Shown one piece after another: positions 6,236-15,720 of a stretch of DNA of 64,000 bases (position 1 is its first letter; each line of letters begins with the position of its first letter). The notes beneath the pieces were generated by a model. The model had not been told where the DNA came from, searched no databases, and saw only the letters and a program-made list of their open reading frames with translations. The stretch is from Pseudochelatococcus lubricantis. GTDB taxonomy: Bacteria > Pseudomonadota > Alphaproteobacteria > Rhizobiales > Beijerinckiaceae. A program made the translations under genes and the position numbers. The stretch spans positions 124,001-188,000 of the forward strand of contig NZ_JBHLXC010000012.1 of NCBI RefSeq assembly GCF_042432495.1, read 5' to 3'.

Positions 6236-8983
6236 ATGACCACATCAGACCAGCCGGCTCAAGGTGCCCGTTCCGCCCTGTGGATGAGCACTACGGCTTT
6301 TACGGCGTGCTTCGCCGTGTGGACGATTTTTTCCATCATCGGCATCGATATCCAGCGCCAGCTCGGCCTCAGCGAGACAGAGTTCGGCCTGCTGATCGGC
6401 ACCCCCATCCTGACCGGTTCGTTGATCCGTCTCGTTCTCGGCGTGTGGACAGACCAGTTCGGCGGCCGTGTCATGCAGCTCATCGTGATGCTGTCGGCGG
6501 CGGTCGCGACCTTCCTGCTGGCATATGCCCATACTTACTGGCAATTTCTGATCGCGGCGCTCGGCGTCGGCATCGCGGGCGGCTCGTTCACCGTTTCCAC
6601 CACCTATGTGTCGAAATTCTTCCCCGCGCGCCTGCAGGGCACCGCGCTCGGCATCGTCGGCGCGGGCAATGTGGGTGCGGCCGTCACCAAGTTCCTCGCG
6701 CCGATGGTCATGGTCGCCTTCGGCTGGAATACCGTCGCGCAGGTCTGGGCGGCGGTGCTCGCCGTCATCGCCGTCGTCACCTTTCTCATCACCCGCGACG
6801 ACCCGGATCTGGCCGAACGCCGCCGCACCGGCACGAAGCCGCGCCCCTTCGCCGAACAGTTCGCGCCGCTGAAGAATCTGCAGGTCTGGCGTTTCTCGCT
6901 CTATTACTTCTTCGTCTTCGGCGCTTTCGTGGCGCTGTCGCTGTGGCTGCCGCGCTATCTCGTCGCCAACTACCATTTTGACGTGAAGACGGCCGGCATG
7001 GTCGCCGCCGCCTATTCGGTGCCGGCCTCGCTGTTTCGCATCTACGGCGGCTATCTCGCCGACAAGGTGGGTGCGCGCAAGATCATGTACTGGACGTTCA
7101 CCGTCTCCGTCATCACGACCTTCCTGCTGTCCTATCCGCCGACGAGCTACGTGGTGGACGGCATCCACGGCCCGATCAGCTTCCGCGTCGAGACCGGCCC
7201 TCTGGCCTTCGTGGTCATCATCTTCGTGCTGGGCTTCTTCATGAGCCTCGGCAAGGCCGCTGTCTACAAGCACATCCCGATCTACTACCCGAAGGATATC
7301 GGCGCCGTCGGCGGGCTCGTCGGCATGATCGGCGGCCTCGGCGGCTTCATCCTGCCCATCGTGTTCGGCATGCTGAACGACCTCACCGGCGTCGCGCAGA
7401 GCTGCTTCATGCTGCTGTTCCTCATCGCGGCCGTCTCGCTGGTGTGGATGCATGTCGCCATCCGCCAGATGGAGGCCGAGGCCACCGGCGCCGCCACCCG
7501 CGACCTGCCAGCCCTGCCGGAGATGCAGCCCGTCCACACGCCCGCGACGGCTGGCGCCCTCAAGGGTGCGGTCATCGAGGACTGGCGGCCGGACGACGCC
7601 GCCTTCTGGGAAGAGAAGGGCAAGCGGATCGCCAGCCGCAATCTGTGGATTTCGATCCCGGCGCTGTTCCTGTCCTTTGCTGTGTGGATGGTGTGGTCGG
7701 TCGTCGTTTCGCAGCTGCCGCGCATCGGCTTCGACCTCTCCACGAACCAGCTCTTCTGGCTTGCGGCGGTGCCTGGCCTCTCGGGTGCGACGCTACGCAT
7801 CTTCTACAGCTTCATGGTGCCGATCTTCGGCGGGCGGCTGTGGACGACGCTCTCCACTTGGTCGCTGATCCTGCCGGCGCTCGGCATCGGCTTTGCCGTG
7901 CAGAACCCGGAAACGCCCTATTGGATCCTGCTGCTGCTCGCGCTGCTGTGCGGCTTCGGCGGTGGCAACTTCGCCTCGTCGATGGCCAATATCGGCTTCT
8001 TCTTCCCGCGCTCGCAGAAGGGCAGCGCGCTCGCGCTCAACGCCGGGCTGGGCAACCTCGGCGTCAGCGCCATGCAGTTTCTGGTGCCGCTCGCCATCAA
8101 CATCGCCGTGTTCGGCAGCCTCGGCGGCGAGCCGCAGACCGCCGTCAGCAACGGCGTCACCACGGCGCTCTACCTGCAGAATGCAGGCTTCATCTGGGTG
8201 CCTTTCATCATAGCATCCGCCTTCGCGTCGTGGTTCGGCATGAACGATCTGGCCGCGGCCAAGGCCTCTTTCGCCGAACAGGCGGTGATCTTCCGGCGCA
8301 CGCACAACTGGATCATGTGCTGGCTCTACACCGGCACCTTCGGTTCCTTCATCGGCTTTTCCGCTGCCTTCCCGCTGCTGGCGCGCATCCAGTTTCCGGA
8401 AGTGAACGCCCTGCAGCTCGCCTTTCTCGGCCCGCTCGTCGGCGCCCTCGCCCGTTCGTTCAGCGGCGGGCTCGCAGACAGGGTCGGCGGCGCGAAGGTG
8501 ACGCTCGGTGTGTTCGTCGCCATGTCGATTGGCATCGTCGGCGTCATCTGGTTCGCTGGCGCGGGATCGTTCGCCGGCTTCTTCGCCAGCTTCATCCTGC
8601 TGTTCATCGCCAGCGGCGTCGGCAACGCCTCCACCTTCCAGATGATCCCGCCGATCATGCGCAAGGAAGTGGCGCGCCTCGAACCGCATCTGTCGCGCGA
8701 GGAAGCTTTGCGCGAGGCGGACCGCGAGAGCGCCGCCATCACCGGCTTCACCTCCGCGATCGCCGCCTATGGCGCGTTCTTCATCCCGATGGGCTTCGGC
8801 CTGTCGATCTCGACGGCGGGCAACGCCGTACCGGCGCTGGTCGTCTTCCTCGTGTTCTACGTTTCATGCCTCGCCATCACGTGGTTCGTCTACGCACGCC
8901 CGGGCGGTCTGCTGCACGACGAGGAGAACCGCAAGAAGCCCGGCGCAACCACGCCCAGTTCCGGCCCGCTGACGGCACACTGA
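6236..8983 (+). CDS. narK: Fused NarK1-NarK2 nitrate/nitrite transporter
   Basis: This 915-residue protein consists of two complete MFS transporters in one chain, about 24 membrane segments, joined near residues 440-470 by a hydrophilic linker. The first half has the nitrate signature GAGNVGAAVTKF (about 141-152) and GLVGMIGGLGGF (about 360-371); the second has NAGLGNLGVSAMQF (about 601-614). Fused proteins of this kind are known from Paracoccus, where the NarK1-like half is assigned to proton-coupled nitrate entry and the NarK2-like half to nitrate/nitrite exchange. It is the first gene of narKGHJI, with CAGGAG before the ATG and only 12 bases before narG. Confidence 0.95.
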   Translation: MTTSDQPAQGARSALWMSTTAFTACFAVWTIFSIIGIDIQRQLGLSETEFGLLIGTPILTGSLIRLVLGVWTDQFGGRVMQLIVMLSAAVATFLLAYAHTYWQFLIAALGVGIAGGSFTVSTTYVSKFFPARLQGTALGIVGAGNVGAAVTKFLAPMVMVAFGWNTVAQVWAAVLAVIAVVTFLITRDDPDLAERRRTGTKPRPFAEQFAPLKNLQVWRFSLYYFFVFGAFVALSLWLPRYLVANYHFDVKTAGMVAAAYSVPASLFRIYGGYLADKVGARKIMYWTFTVSVITTFLLSYPPTSYVVDGIHGPISFRVETGPLAFVVIIFVLGFFMSLGKAAVYKHIPIYYPKDIGAVGGLVGMIGGLGGFILPIVFGMLNDLTGVAQSCFMLLFLIAAVSLVWMHVAIRQMEAEATGAATRDLPALPEMQPVHTPATAGALKGAVIEDWRPDDAAFWEEKGKRIASRNLWISIPALFLSFAVWMVWSVVVSQLPRIGFDLSTNQLFWLAAVPGLSGATLRIFYSFMVPIFGGRLWTTLSTWSLILPALGIGFAVQNPETPYWILLLLALLCGFGGGNFASSMANIGFFFPRSQKGSALALNAGLGNLGVSAMQFLVPLAINIAVFGSLGGEPQTAVSNGVTTALYLQNAGFIWVPFIIASAFASWFGMNDLAAAKASFAEQAVIFRRTHNWIMCWLYTGTFGSFIGFSAAFPLLARIQFPEVNALQLAFLGPLVGALARSFSGGLADRVGGAKVTLGVFVAMSIGIVGVIWFAGAGSFAGFFASFILLFIASGVGNASTFQMIPPIMRKEVARLEPHLSREEALREADRESAAITGFTSAIAAYGAFFIPMGFGLSISTAGNAVPALVVFLVFYVSCLAITWFVYARPGGLLHDEENRKKPGATTPSSGPLTAH

Positions 8984-8995
8984 CAGGAGCCCACG

Positions 8996-11900
8996 ATGAG
9001 CCATACACTCGATCGCCTGCTGTTCTTCACCCGCAAGACGGAGACGTTCGCCAACAGGCACGGGGTGCTGACCGACGACGACCGTTCCTGGGAGGAGGCC
9101 TACCGCAACCGCTGGCGGCACGACAAGATCGTGCGCTCTACCCACGGCGTGAACTGCACGGGCTCCTGCTCGTGGAAGATCTATGTCAAGGGCGGCATCG
9201 TGACGTGGGAGACGCAGCAGACGGACTACCCGCGCACGCGCCCGGACCTTCCCAACCACGAGCCGCGCGGCTGTTCGCGCGGGGCGAGCTACAGCTGGTA
9301 TCTCTATTCCGCCAACCGGGTGAAGTACCCGCTGATCCGCTCCCGCCTGCTGAGGCTGTGGCGCGAGGCCCGCGCCACGCTGACGCCGGTCGCCGCATGG
9401 GCCTCCATCCAGGAGGACGCCGCGAAGCGCGGGGACTACATCGGCGTGCGCGGCTCCGGCGGCTTCGTGCGCGCGCATTGGGAGGAACTGACCGAGATCA
9501 TCGGCGCCGCCAACGCCTACACTATCAGGAAGTACGGCCCCGACCGCGTATTCGGCTTCTCGCCCATTCCGGCGATGTCGATGATCTCGTATGCCGCGGG
9601 GGCGCGCTACCTGCAACTGATCGGCGGCGTCTGCGGTTCATTCTACGACTGGTACTGCGACCTGCCGCCCGCCTCCCCCCAGACCTGGGGCGAGCAGACG
9701 GACGTGGCCGAGAGCGCGGACTGGTACAATTCGAGCTTCCTCATCCTCTGGGGATCGAACGTGCCGCAGACCCGCACGCCGGACGCGCATTTCTACACCG
9801 AGGCCCGCTACCGGGGCGCTAAATCGGTCGTCATCTGCCCCGACTATTCGGAAGCGTCGAAATTCGCCGACCTGTGGATGGCGGTGAAGCAGGGCACGGA
9901 CGCCGCGCTCGGCATGGCCTTCGGCCACGTCATCCTGAAGGAGTTCCACGTCGACCGGCAGGTGCCCTATTTCCGCGACTATCTGCGCCGCTACAGCGAT
10001 ATGCCCATGCTGGTGCGCCTCGTGCCGAAGGACGGCGGCTACGTGCCGGACCGGCTCGTGCGCGCTTCCGATTTCTCGGATACGCTCGGCGAAACGAACA
10101 ACCCGGACTGGAAGACCGTCGCCGTCGACGAGGCGACGGGCCGCATCGTCGTGCCGAACGGTTCCATCGGCTTCCGCTGGGGCGAGAGCGGCAAATGGAA
10201 CCTTGAGGAAAAGGCCGGCGGCGAGCCCGTCTCGCTGCGCCTGGGGCTCAAGGGCATCCACGACGACGTGGCGGGTGTGCGCTTTCCCTATTTCGGCGGC
10301 AAAACCAGCAACGGCTTCGCCGCCACCGCGCACCCGGACGTGCTCACCCGCAACGTGCCGGTGAAGCGCCTTGCGCTGCAGGACGGCGAGACGCTGGTGG
10401 CAAGCGCCTGGGACCTGCTGCTCGCCAACTACGGTGTAGACCAGGGCTTCGGCGGCGATCACATGCCCGCCACCTATGACGACGCAGAGCCCTATTCGCC
10501 CGCCTGGGCGGAGGCTGTCACCTCCGTGCCGCGCGCGCAGATCGTCGCCACGGCGCGCGGCTTCGCCACCAACGCCGAAAAGACGAACGGCAAGTCGATG
10601 ATCATCATCGGCGCGGCGGTCAACCACTGGTACCATATGGATATGACCTACCGCGCGGCCATCAACATGCTGGTGATGTGCGGCTGCGTCGGCCAGTCGG
10701 GCGGCGGCTGGTCGCATTATGTGGGGCAGGAGAAGCTGCGCCCGCAGACCGGCTGGGCTCCCCTCGCCTTTGCCCTGGACTGGGCCCGCCCGCCCCGCCA
10801 GCAGAACTCGACCTCGTTCTTCTACGCCCACACGGACCAATGGCGCTACGAGACGGTCGCGACGGACGAAATCCTGTCGCCAACCGCGCCCGAGGGCGAC
10901 TGGGCCGGCTCGTTCATCGACTACAACGCCAAATCCGAACGTCTCGGCTGGCTGCCCTCCGCGCCGGCGCTGAAAGCCAACCCGCTCGACATCGCGAAGG
11001 CCGCCGCCGCCGAGGGCGTCCCGGCGGGCGAGTATGTCGCGCGCGAACTCAAGGCCGGGCGGCTGGAAATGTCCTGCATGGATCCGGACGATCCGCACAA
11101 CTGGCCGCGCAACATGTTCGTGTGGCGCTCGAACCTGCTCGGCTCCTCCGGCAAGGGCCATGAATACTTCCTCAAGCACCTGCTCGGCGCATCCCACGGC
11201 GTGCAGGGCAAAGATCTCGGCGAAGCCGGCCGCGAGAAGCCGCGCGACGTGAAGTGGCATGACGAAGCGCCGCAAGGCAAGCTGGACCTGCTGGTCACAC
11301 TCGACTTCCGCATGTCGACCACCGCCGTCTATTCCGACATCGTGCTGCCCACCGCGACCTGGTACGAGAAGAACGACCTCAACACCTCCGACATGCATCC
11401 CTTCATCCATCCGCTCGGCGCGGCGGTGGACCCGGCATGGGAGTCGAAATCGGACTGGGAGATCTTCAAGGCCATCGCCAAGGCGTTCTCGGCGGTCGCG
11501 CCCGAAGTGCTGGGCAGGGAGCAGGATGTGGTGCTCACCCCCATCCAGCACGACAGCCCCGGCGAGCTCGCGCAAGCCTTCGACGTGCGCGACTGGTACA
11601 GGGGCGAGTGCGAGCCCGTCCCCGGCAAGACGATGCCGGCGGTCGCCGTGGTGGAGCGCGACTACCCCAATGTCCATGCGCGCTTCACCTCCGTCGGCCC
11701 GCTGATGGCCAAGGTCGGCAATGGCGGCAAGGGCATCGCGTGGCAGACCGGCCACGAGGTGGACCTGCTGAAAGCGCTCAACGGCGAGGTGCCGGAGGAG
11801 GGGCCGACGAAGGGCCTCGCCAAGATCGATACCGACATCGACGCCTGCGAGGTGGTGCTGATGCTGGCGCCCGAGACCAACGGCGAGGTGGCCGTTAAGG

Positions 11901-12736
11901 CGTGGCAGGCCCTCGGCAAGCTCACGGGGCGCGACCACACGCATCTCGCGGAGCCGAAGGAGGACGAGAAGATCCGCTTTCGCGACATCGTCGCCCAACC
12001 GCGTAAAATCATCACCTCGCCGACGTGGTCGGGCATCGAGAGCGAGCACGTCTGCTACACGGCGGGCTACACCAACGTGCATGAACTGATCCCGTGGCGC
12101 ACCATCAGCGGCCGCCAGCAGCTTTATCAGGATCATCCCTGGATGCGCGCCTTCGGCGAGGCGCTCGTCGTCTACCGGCCGCCGGTCGACCTGAAGACGA
12201 CGCACGTCAAGGGCCTGAAGCCCAACGGCGAGACGGAGATCGTACTCAACTTCATCACGCCGCACCAGAAATGGGGCATCCACTCCACCTACACCGACAA
12301 CCTGTTGATGCTCACCCTGAATCGCGGCGGGCCGGTGGTGTGGATTGCGGAGACCGACGCCGGCAAGGCAGGCATCCGCGACAACGACTGGGTGGAGGTG
12401 TTCAACGCCAACGGCGCGATCACCGCGCGCGCGGTGGTGTCGCAGCGCATCCGGGAGGGAACGATGTTCATGTACCACGCGCAGGAGAAGATCATCAACA
12501 CGCCTGGCTCCGAGATCACCGGCCAGCGCGGCGGCATCCATAACTCCGTCACCCGCACCATCCTGAAGCCGACACACATGATCGGCGGCTACGCCCAGCT
12601 CGCCTACGGCTTCAACTATTACGGCACCGTCGGCTCGAACCGCGACGAATTCGTCGTCCTTCGCAAGATGAAAAAGGTGGACTGGCTGGAAGAGCCGCTC
12701 GCCGCATCTTCAAACACCGGGAAGGAGCTTGCCTGA
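8996..12736 (+). CDS. narG: Respiratory nitrate reductase alpha subunit (Mo-bisMGD)
   Basis: NarG is the catalytic subunit of membrane-bound nitrate reductase A, which reduces nitrate to nitrite on the cytoplasmic face. At 1246 residues it has the usual length. The N terminus carries the His-plus-three-Cys FS0 cluster motif (HGVNCTGSC around residues 45-53, third Cys near 95 in PRGCSRGASYSW). The WGSNVPQTRTPDAHF stretch near residue 250 matches the region of the Mo-ligand aspartate. The C-terminal molydopterin dinucleotide-binding domain ends with NYYGTVGSNRDEF. A good ribosome-binding site (CAGGAG) precedes the ATG. The stop codon overlaps the narH start by one base. Confidence 0.98.
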   Translation: MSHTLDRLLFFTRKTETFANRHGVLTDDDRSWEEAYRNRWRHDKIVRSTHGVNCTGSCSWKIYVKGGIVTWETQQTDYPRTRPDLPNHEPRGCSRGASYSWYLYSANRVKYPLIRSRLLRLWREARATLTPVAAWASIQEDAAKRGDYIGVRGSGGFVRAHWEELTEIIGAANAYTIRKYGPDRVFGFSPIPAMSMISYAAGARYLQLIGGVCGSFYDWYCDLPPASPQTWGEQTDVAESADWYNSSFLILWGSNVPQTRTPDAHFYTEARYRGAKSVVICPDYSEASKFADLWMAVKQGTDAALGMAFGHVILKEFHVDRQVPYFRDYLRRYSDMPMLVRLVPKDGGYVPDRLVRASDFSDTLGETNNPDWKTVAVDEATGRIVVPNGSIGFRWGESGKWNLEEKAGGEPVSLRLGLKGIHDDVAGVRFPYFGGKTSNGFAATAHPDVLTRNVPVKRLALQDGETLVASAWDLLLANYGVDQGFGGDHMPATYDDAEPYSPAWAEAVTSVPRAQIVATARGFATNAEKTNGKSMIIIGAAVNHWYHMDMTYRAAINMLVMCGCVGQSGGGWSHYVGQEKLRPQTGWAPLAFALDWARPPRQQNSTSFFYAHTDQWRYETVATDEILSPTAPEGDWAGSFIDYNAKSERLGWLPSAPALKANPLDIAKAAAAEGVPAGEYVARELKAGRLEMSCMDPDDPHNWPRNMFVWRSNLLGSSGKGHEYFLKHLLGASHGVQGKDLGEAGREKPRDVKWHDEAPQGKLDLLVTLDFRMSTTAVYSDIVLPTATWYEKNDLNTSDMHPFIHPLGAAVDPAWESKSDWEIFKAIAKAFSAVAPEVLGREQDVVLTPIQHDSPGELAQAFDVRDWYRGECEPVPGKTMPAVAVVERDYPNVHARFTSVGPLMAKVGNGGKGIAWQTGHEVDLLKALNGEVPEEGPTKGLAKIDTDIDACEVVLMLAPETNGEVAVKAWQALGKLTGRDHTHLAEPKEDEKIRFRDIVAQPRKIITSPTWSGIESEHVCYTAGYTNVHELIPWRTISGRQQLYQDHPWMRAFGEALVVYRPPVDLKTTHVKGLKPNGETEIVLNFITPHQKWGIHSTYTDNLLMLTLNRGGPVVWIAETDAGKAGIRDNDWVEVFNANGAITARAVVSQRIREGTMFMYHAQEKIINTPGSEITGQRGGIHNSVTRTILKPTHMIGGYAQLAYGFNYYGTVGSNRDEFVVLRKMKKVDWLEEPLAASSNTGKELA

Positions 12737-14271
12737 TGAAAGTGCGCGCGCAAATTGCCATGGTCCTCAATCTGGACAAGTGCATCGGCTGTCACACCTG
12801 TTCCGTTACCTGCAAGAACGTGTGGACCAACCGCGACGGCGTCGAGTACGCCTGGTTCAACAACGTAGAGACCAAGCCCGGTATCGGCTATCCCAAGGAC
12901 TGGGAGAACCAGAAGCGCTGGAACGGCGGCTGGCGGCGGCGCAAGAACGGCCGCATAGAGCCGCGCATGGGCGCGAAATGGCGGATTCTCTCCAAGATAT
13001 TCGCCAACCCCGATCTGCCCGAGATCGACGACTATTACGAGCCGTTCGATTTCGACTACGCCCATCTGCAGACGGCGCCGGAACTGAAGGCGTTCCCCAC
13101 CGCGCGCCCGCGCTCGAAGATCACCGGCGAGCGCATGGAAAAGATCGAGTGGGGGCCGAACTGGGAGGAAATCCTCGGCGGCGAGTTCGAACACCGGGCG
13201 AAGGACTACAACTTCGAGGGCGTCGAAACCGAGATCTACGGCGCCTACGAAAACACTTTCATGATGTACCTGCCGCGCCTGTGCGAGCACTGCCTCAACC
13301 CCGCCTGCGTCGCCGCCTGCCCGTCGGGCGCGATCTACAAGCGGGAGGAGGACGGTATCGTCCTCATCGATCAGGACAAATGCAGGGGCTGGCGCATGTG
13401 CGTTTCCGCCTGTCCCTACAAGAAGATCTACTACAACTGGGATTCCGGCAAATCGGAGAAGTGCGTCCTGTGCTATCCCCGCCTTGAGGTGGGCCAGCCC
13501 ACCGTCTGTTCGGAAACCTGCGTCGGGCGCATCCGCTATCTCGGCGTGGTGCTCTACGATGCGGACCGCATCGAGGAAGCCGCCTCGACCGAGAACGAGC
13601 AGGATCTCTACGAGGCGCAGCTCGGCATCTTCCTCGATCCCGCCGATCCGGCGGTGATCGCGCAGGCGCGGGCGGACGGCGTGCCGGAGGCATGGCTGGA
13701 GGCCGCGCGCCACAGCCCCGTCTACAAGATGGCGATCGACTGGAAGATCGCCTTCCCGCTGCATCCCGAGTACCGCACGCTGCCGATGGTGTGGTACGTG
13801 CCGCCGCTCTCACCCATCCAGTCGGCGGCGGCCGCCGGCGTGCTGGAGATGGACGGCGACATGCCGGACGTGAAGAGCCTGCGCATTCCCCTGCGTTACC
13901 TCGCCAACATGCTGACCGCCGGCAAGGAGGCGCCCGTCGAACTCGCCCTGCGGCGCATGCTCGCCATGCGCGCCTTCATGCGCGCGAAGACCGTCGACGG
14001 CGTCATCGACCATCCGGCGGCGGAGCGGGTGGGCCTGACAGCGCCGCAGATCGAGGAAATGTACCGCTATCTCGCCATCGCCAACTATGAGGACCGCTTC
14101 GTCATCCCCACCGCGCATCGCGAAACCGGCGAGGATGCCTTCGACCTGCGCGGCGACTGCGGCTTCACCTTCGGCAATGGCTGCGGCAGCGGCAATTCCG
14201 ACGTGGGGCTGTTCGGCAAGCCCAGACACACGCACGGGCATACGCCCGCCAACACGCCTGCGGAGGCCTGA
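12736..14271 (+). CDS. narH: Respiratory nitrate reductase beta subunit (Fe-S)
   Basis: NarH passes electrons from NarI to NarG through one 3Fe-4S and three 4Fe-4S clusters. The cysteine motifs are all present: CIGCHTCSVTC (about 16-26), CEHCLNPACVAAC (about 184-196), CRGWRMCVSAC (about 217-227, with the Trp that marks the 3Fe-4S site) and CVLC...CSETC (about 245-262). The 511 residues match the family. The start codon overlaps the narG stop (TGATG), which means coupled translation, and narJ begins two bases after its end. Confidence 0.98.
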   Translation: MKVRAQIAMVLNLDKCIGCHTCSVTCKNVWTNRDGVEYAWFNNVETKPGIGYPKDWENQKRWNGGWRRRKNGRIEPRMGAKWRILSKIFANPDLPEIDDYYEPFDFDYAHLQTAPELKAFPTARPRSKITGERMEKIEWGPNWEEILGGEFEHRAKDYNFEGVETEIYGAYENTFMMYLPRLCEHCLNPACVAACPSGAIYKREEDGIVLIDQDKCRGWRMCVSACPYKKIYYNWDSGKSEKCVLCYPRLEVGQPTVCSETCVGRIRYLGVVLYDADRIEEAASTENEQDLYEAQLGIFLDPADPAVIAQARADGVPEAWLEAARHSPVYKMAIDWKIAFPLHPEYRTLPMVWYVPPLSPIQSAAAAGVLEMDGDMPDVKSLRIPLRYLANMLTAGKEAPVELALRRMLAMRAFMRAKTVDGVIDHPAAERVGLTAPQIEEMYRYLAIANYEDRFVIPTAHRETGEDAFDLRGDCGFTFGNGCGSGNSDVGLFGKPRHTHGHTPANTPAEA

Positions 14272-14273
14272 AC

Positions 14274-14966
14274 ATGGCGAAGCCCCTGCCCTCTCCCGTC
14301 ACCTACCGGGCGCTCGCCGCCTTCCTGTGCTATCCTGACGCAGACGTCCAGGCCGCCGCGCCGGCGGCGATGGCCGTCATCCGTGCGGAAAGCGGCCTGC
14401 CCGCGCATCTTGTCTCGGCGCTCGAAAAGCTTGCCGGCGAACTTGCCGCCGGCGATCTCCTCACCCTTCAGGAGCGCTACGTCAGGCTGTTCGACCGCAC
14501 CCGCTCGCTGTCGCTGAACCTCTATGAGCACGTGCATGGCGAAAGCCGCGAGCGCGGGCAGGCGATGGCGGCGCTCCTCGCCCTCTACCGCTCACGCGGG
14601 CTCGAACTCTCGTCGCGGGAGCTGCCGGACCACCTGCCGGTGTTCCTCGACTTTCTCGCCACCCAGCCCGCGAACGAGGCCGCCTCGCTGCTGGCCGAGG
14701 CCGCCCATGTGCTGGAAGCGCTGGCCGAGCGGCTGAAGAAGCGCGCGAGCAACTACCGCGCCGTGTTCGGCGCGCTCGTGCAGCTCGCCGGCGAGCGCGC
14801 CGACCGCGAGGCGCTGCGCGCGCTGCTCGCCGAGCCCGACGAGGACCCCGACGACCTCGAACGGATCGACAAGGCCTGGATGGACGAGCCGGTGAACTTC
14901 GGTCCCGGCGAGGCCGGCTGTCCCAAGGCCGAAAGCTTCATTCGCCAGATGAACAAGGGAGTGTGA
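14274..14966 (+). CDS. narJ: Nitrate reductase assembly chaperone NarJ
   Basis: NarJ is a cytoplasmic TorD-like chaperone that holds apo-NarGH until cofactor insertion and membrane docking. The 230-residue, almost all-helical sequence contains FDRTRSLSLNLYEHVHGESR (about 72-91) and ELPDHLPVFLDFL (about 115-127), both typical of NarJ. It sits between narH and narI with gaps of two and four bases. Confidence 0.95.
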   Translation: MAKPLPSPVTYRALAAFLCYPDADVQAAAPAAMAVIRAESGLPAHLVSALEKLAGELAAGDLLTLQERYVRLFDRTRSLSLNLYEHVHGESRERGQAMAALLALYRSRGLELSSRELPDHLPVFLDFLATQPANEAASLLAEAAHVLEALAERLKKRASNYRAVFGALVQLAGERADREALRALLAEPDEDPDDLERIDKAWMDEPVNFGPGEAGCPKAESFIRQMNKGV

Positions 14967-14970
14967 GACC

Positions 14971-15720
14971 ATGGCCACGGAACCCGTCACCGCCGGCGAC
15001 ATCGGCTGGATCACGCAAGCCGTGTTCGGCTACTATCCTTATGTCGCGCTGACGTCGCTCGCGCTCGGCTCGATCATCCGTTTCGACCGCGAGCAGTACA
15101 CCTGGCGCTCCGGCTCGTCCCAGCTCCTGCGACGCAAGCAGCTGTTCTGGGGATCGACGCTGTTTCATCTCGGCGTTCTCGTCATTTTCCTCGGCCATTT
15201 CGTCGGCCTGCTGACACCCATCGCGGTGTTCGACTTCATCGGCATCACCCATGGCCAGAAGCAGGTGCTGGCCATCGTCGCCGGCGGCGTCGCGGGCATT
15301 TTCTGCATGGCCGGCGCACTGATGCTGCTGCACCGGCGGCTCTACGATCCGCGCATCCGCCAGACGTCGTCCTTCTCCGACATCGCCATCCTGATCATGC
15401 TGACCCTGCAATTGGCGCTGGGGCTGCTGACAATTCCCGTGTCGCTGCAGCATCTCGACGGCGGCGAGATGGTGAAGTTCATGCAATGGGCTCAGGGCAT
15501 CTTCAGCTTCCGTCCGGGCGCCGCCGCCTACGTCGCCGATGCGCACTGGATCTTCAAGGCGCATCTCTTCCTCGGTCTCACGATTCTGCTGGTGTTCCCC
15601 TACACCCGCCTCGTGCACATGCTTTCCGCGCCCGTCTGGTATCTCAACCGGCGCGGCTGGCAGCTCGTGCGCACCCGGCGGGATATCGGGGCGAAAAGAC
15701 AGCCGGAGCCCGCGAAATGA
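14971..15720 (+). CDS. narI: Respiratory nitrate reductase gamma subunit (cytochrome b)
   Basis: NarI is the membrane di-heme cytochrome b that oxidises ubiquinol and feeds NarH. The 249-residue protein has five predicted membrane segments and histidines in the expected helices (HLGVLVIFLGHFVGL around 66-80; AHLFLGLTILLVFPYTRLVH around 192-211). It ends in an ATGA overlap with the following foldase gene. Confidence 0.97.
   Translation: MATEPVTAGDIGWITQAVFGYYPYVALTSLALGSIIRFDREQYTWRSGSSQLLRRKQLFWGSTLFHLGVLVIFLGHFVGLLTPIAVFDFIGITHGQKQVLAIVAGGVAGIFCMAGALMLLHRRLYDPRIRQTSSFSDIAILIMLTLQLALGLLTIPVSLQHLDGGEMVKFMQWAQGIFSFRPGAAAYVADAHWIFKAHLFLGLTILLVFPYTRLVHMLSAPVWYLNRRGWQLVRTRRDIGAKRQPEPAK

Noticed and set aside
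9638..12577. A 979-codon open frame opposite narG
   Set aside because: It mirrors the codon structure of narG in a G+C-rich genome, has no start signal and its translation has the Arg/His/Val-rich look of an antisense shadow.
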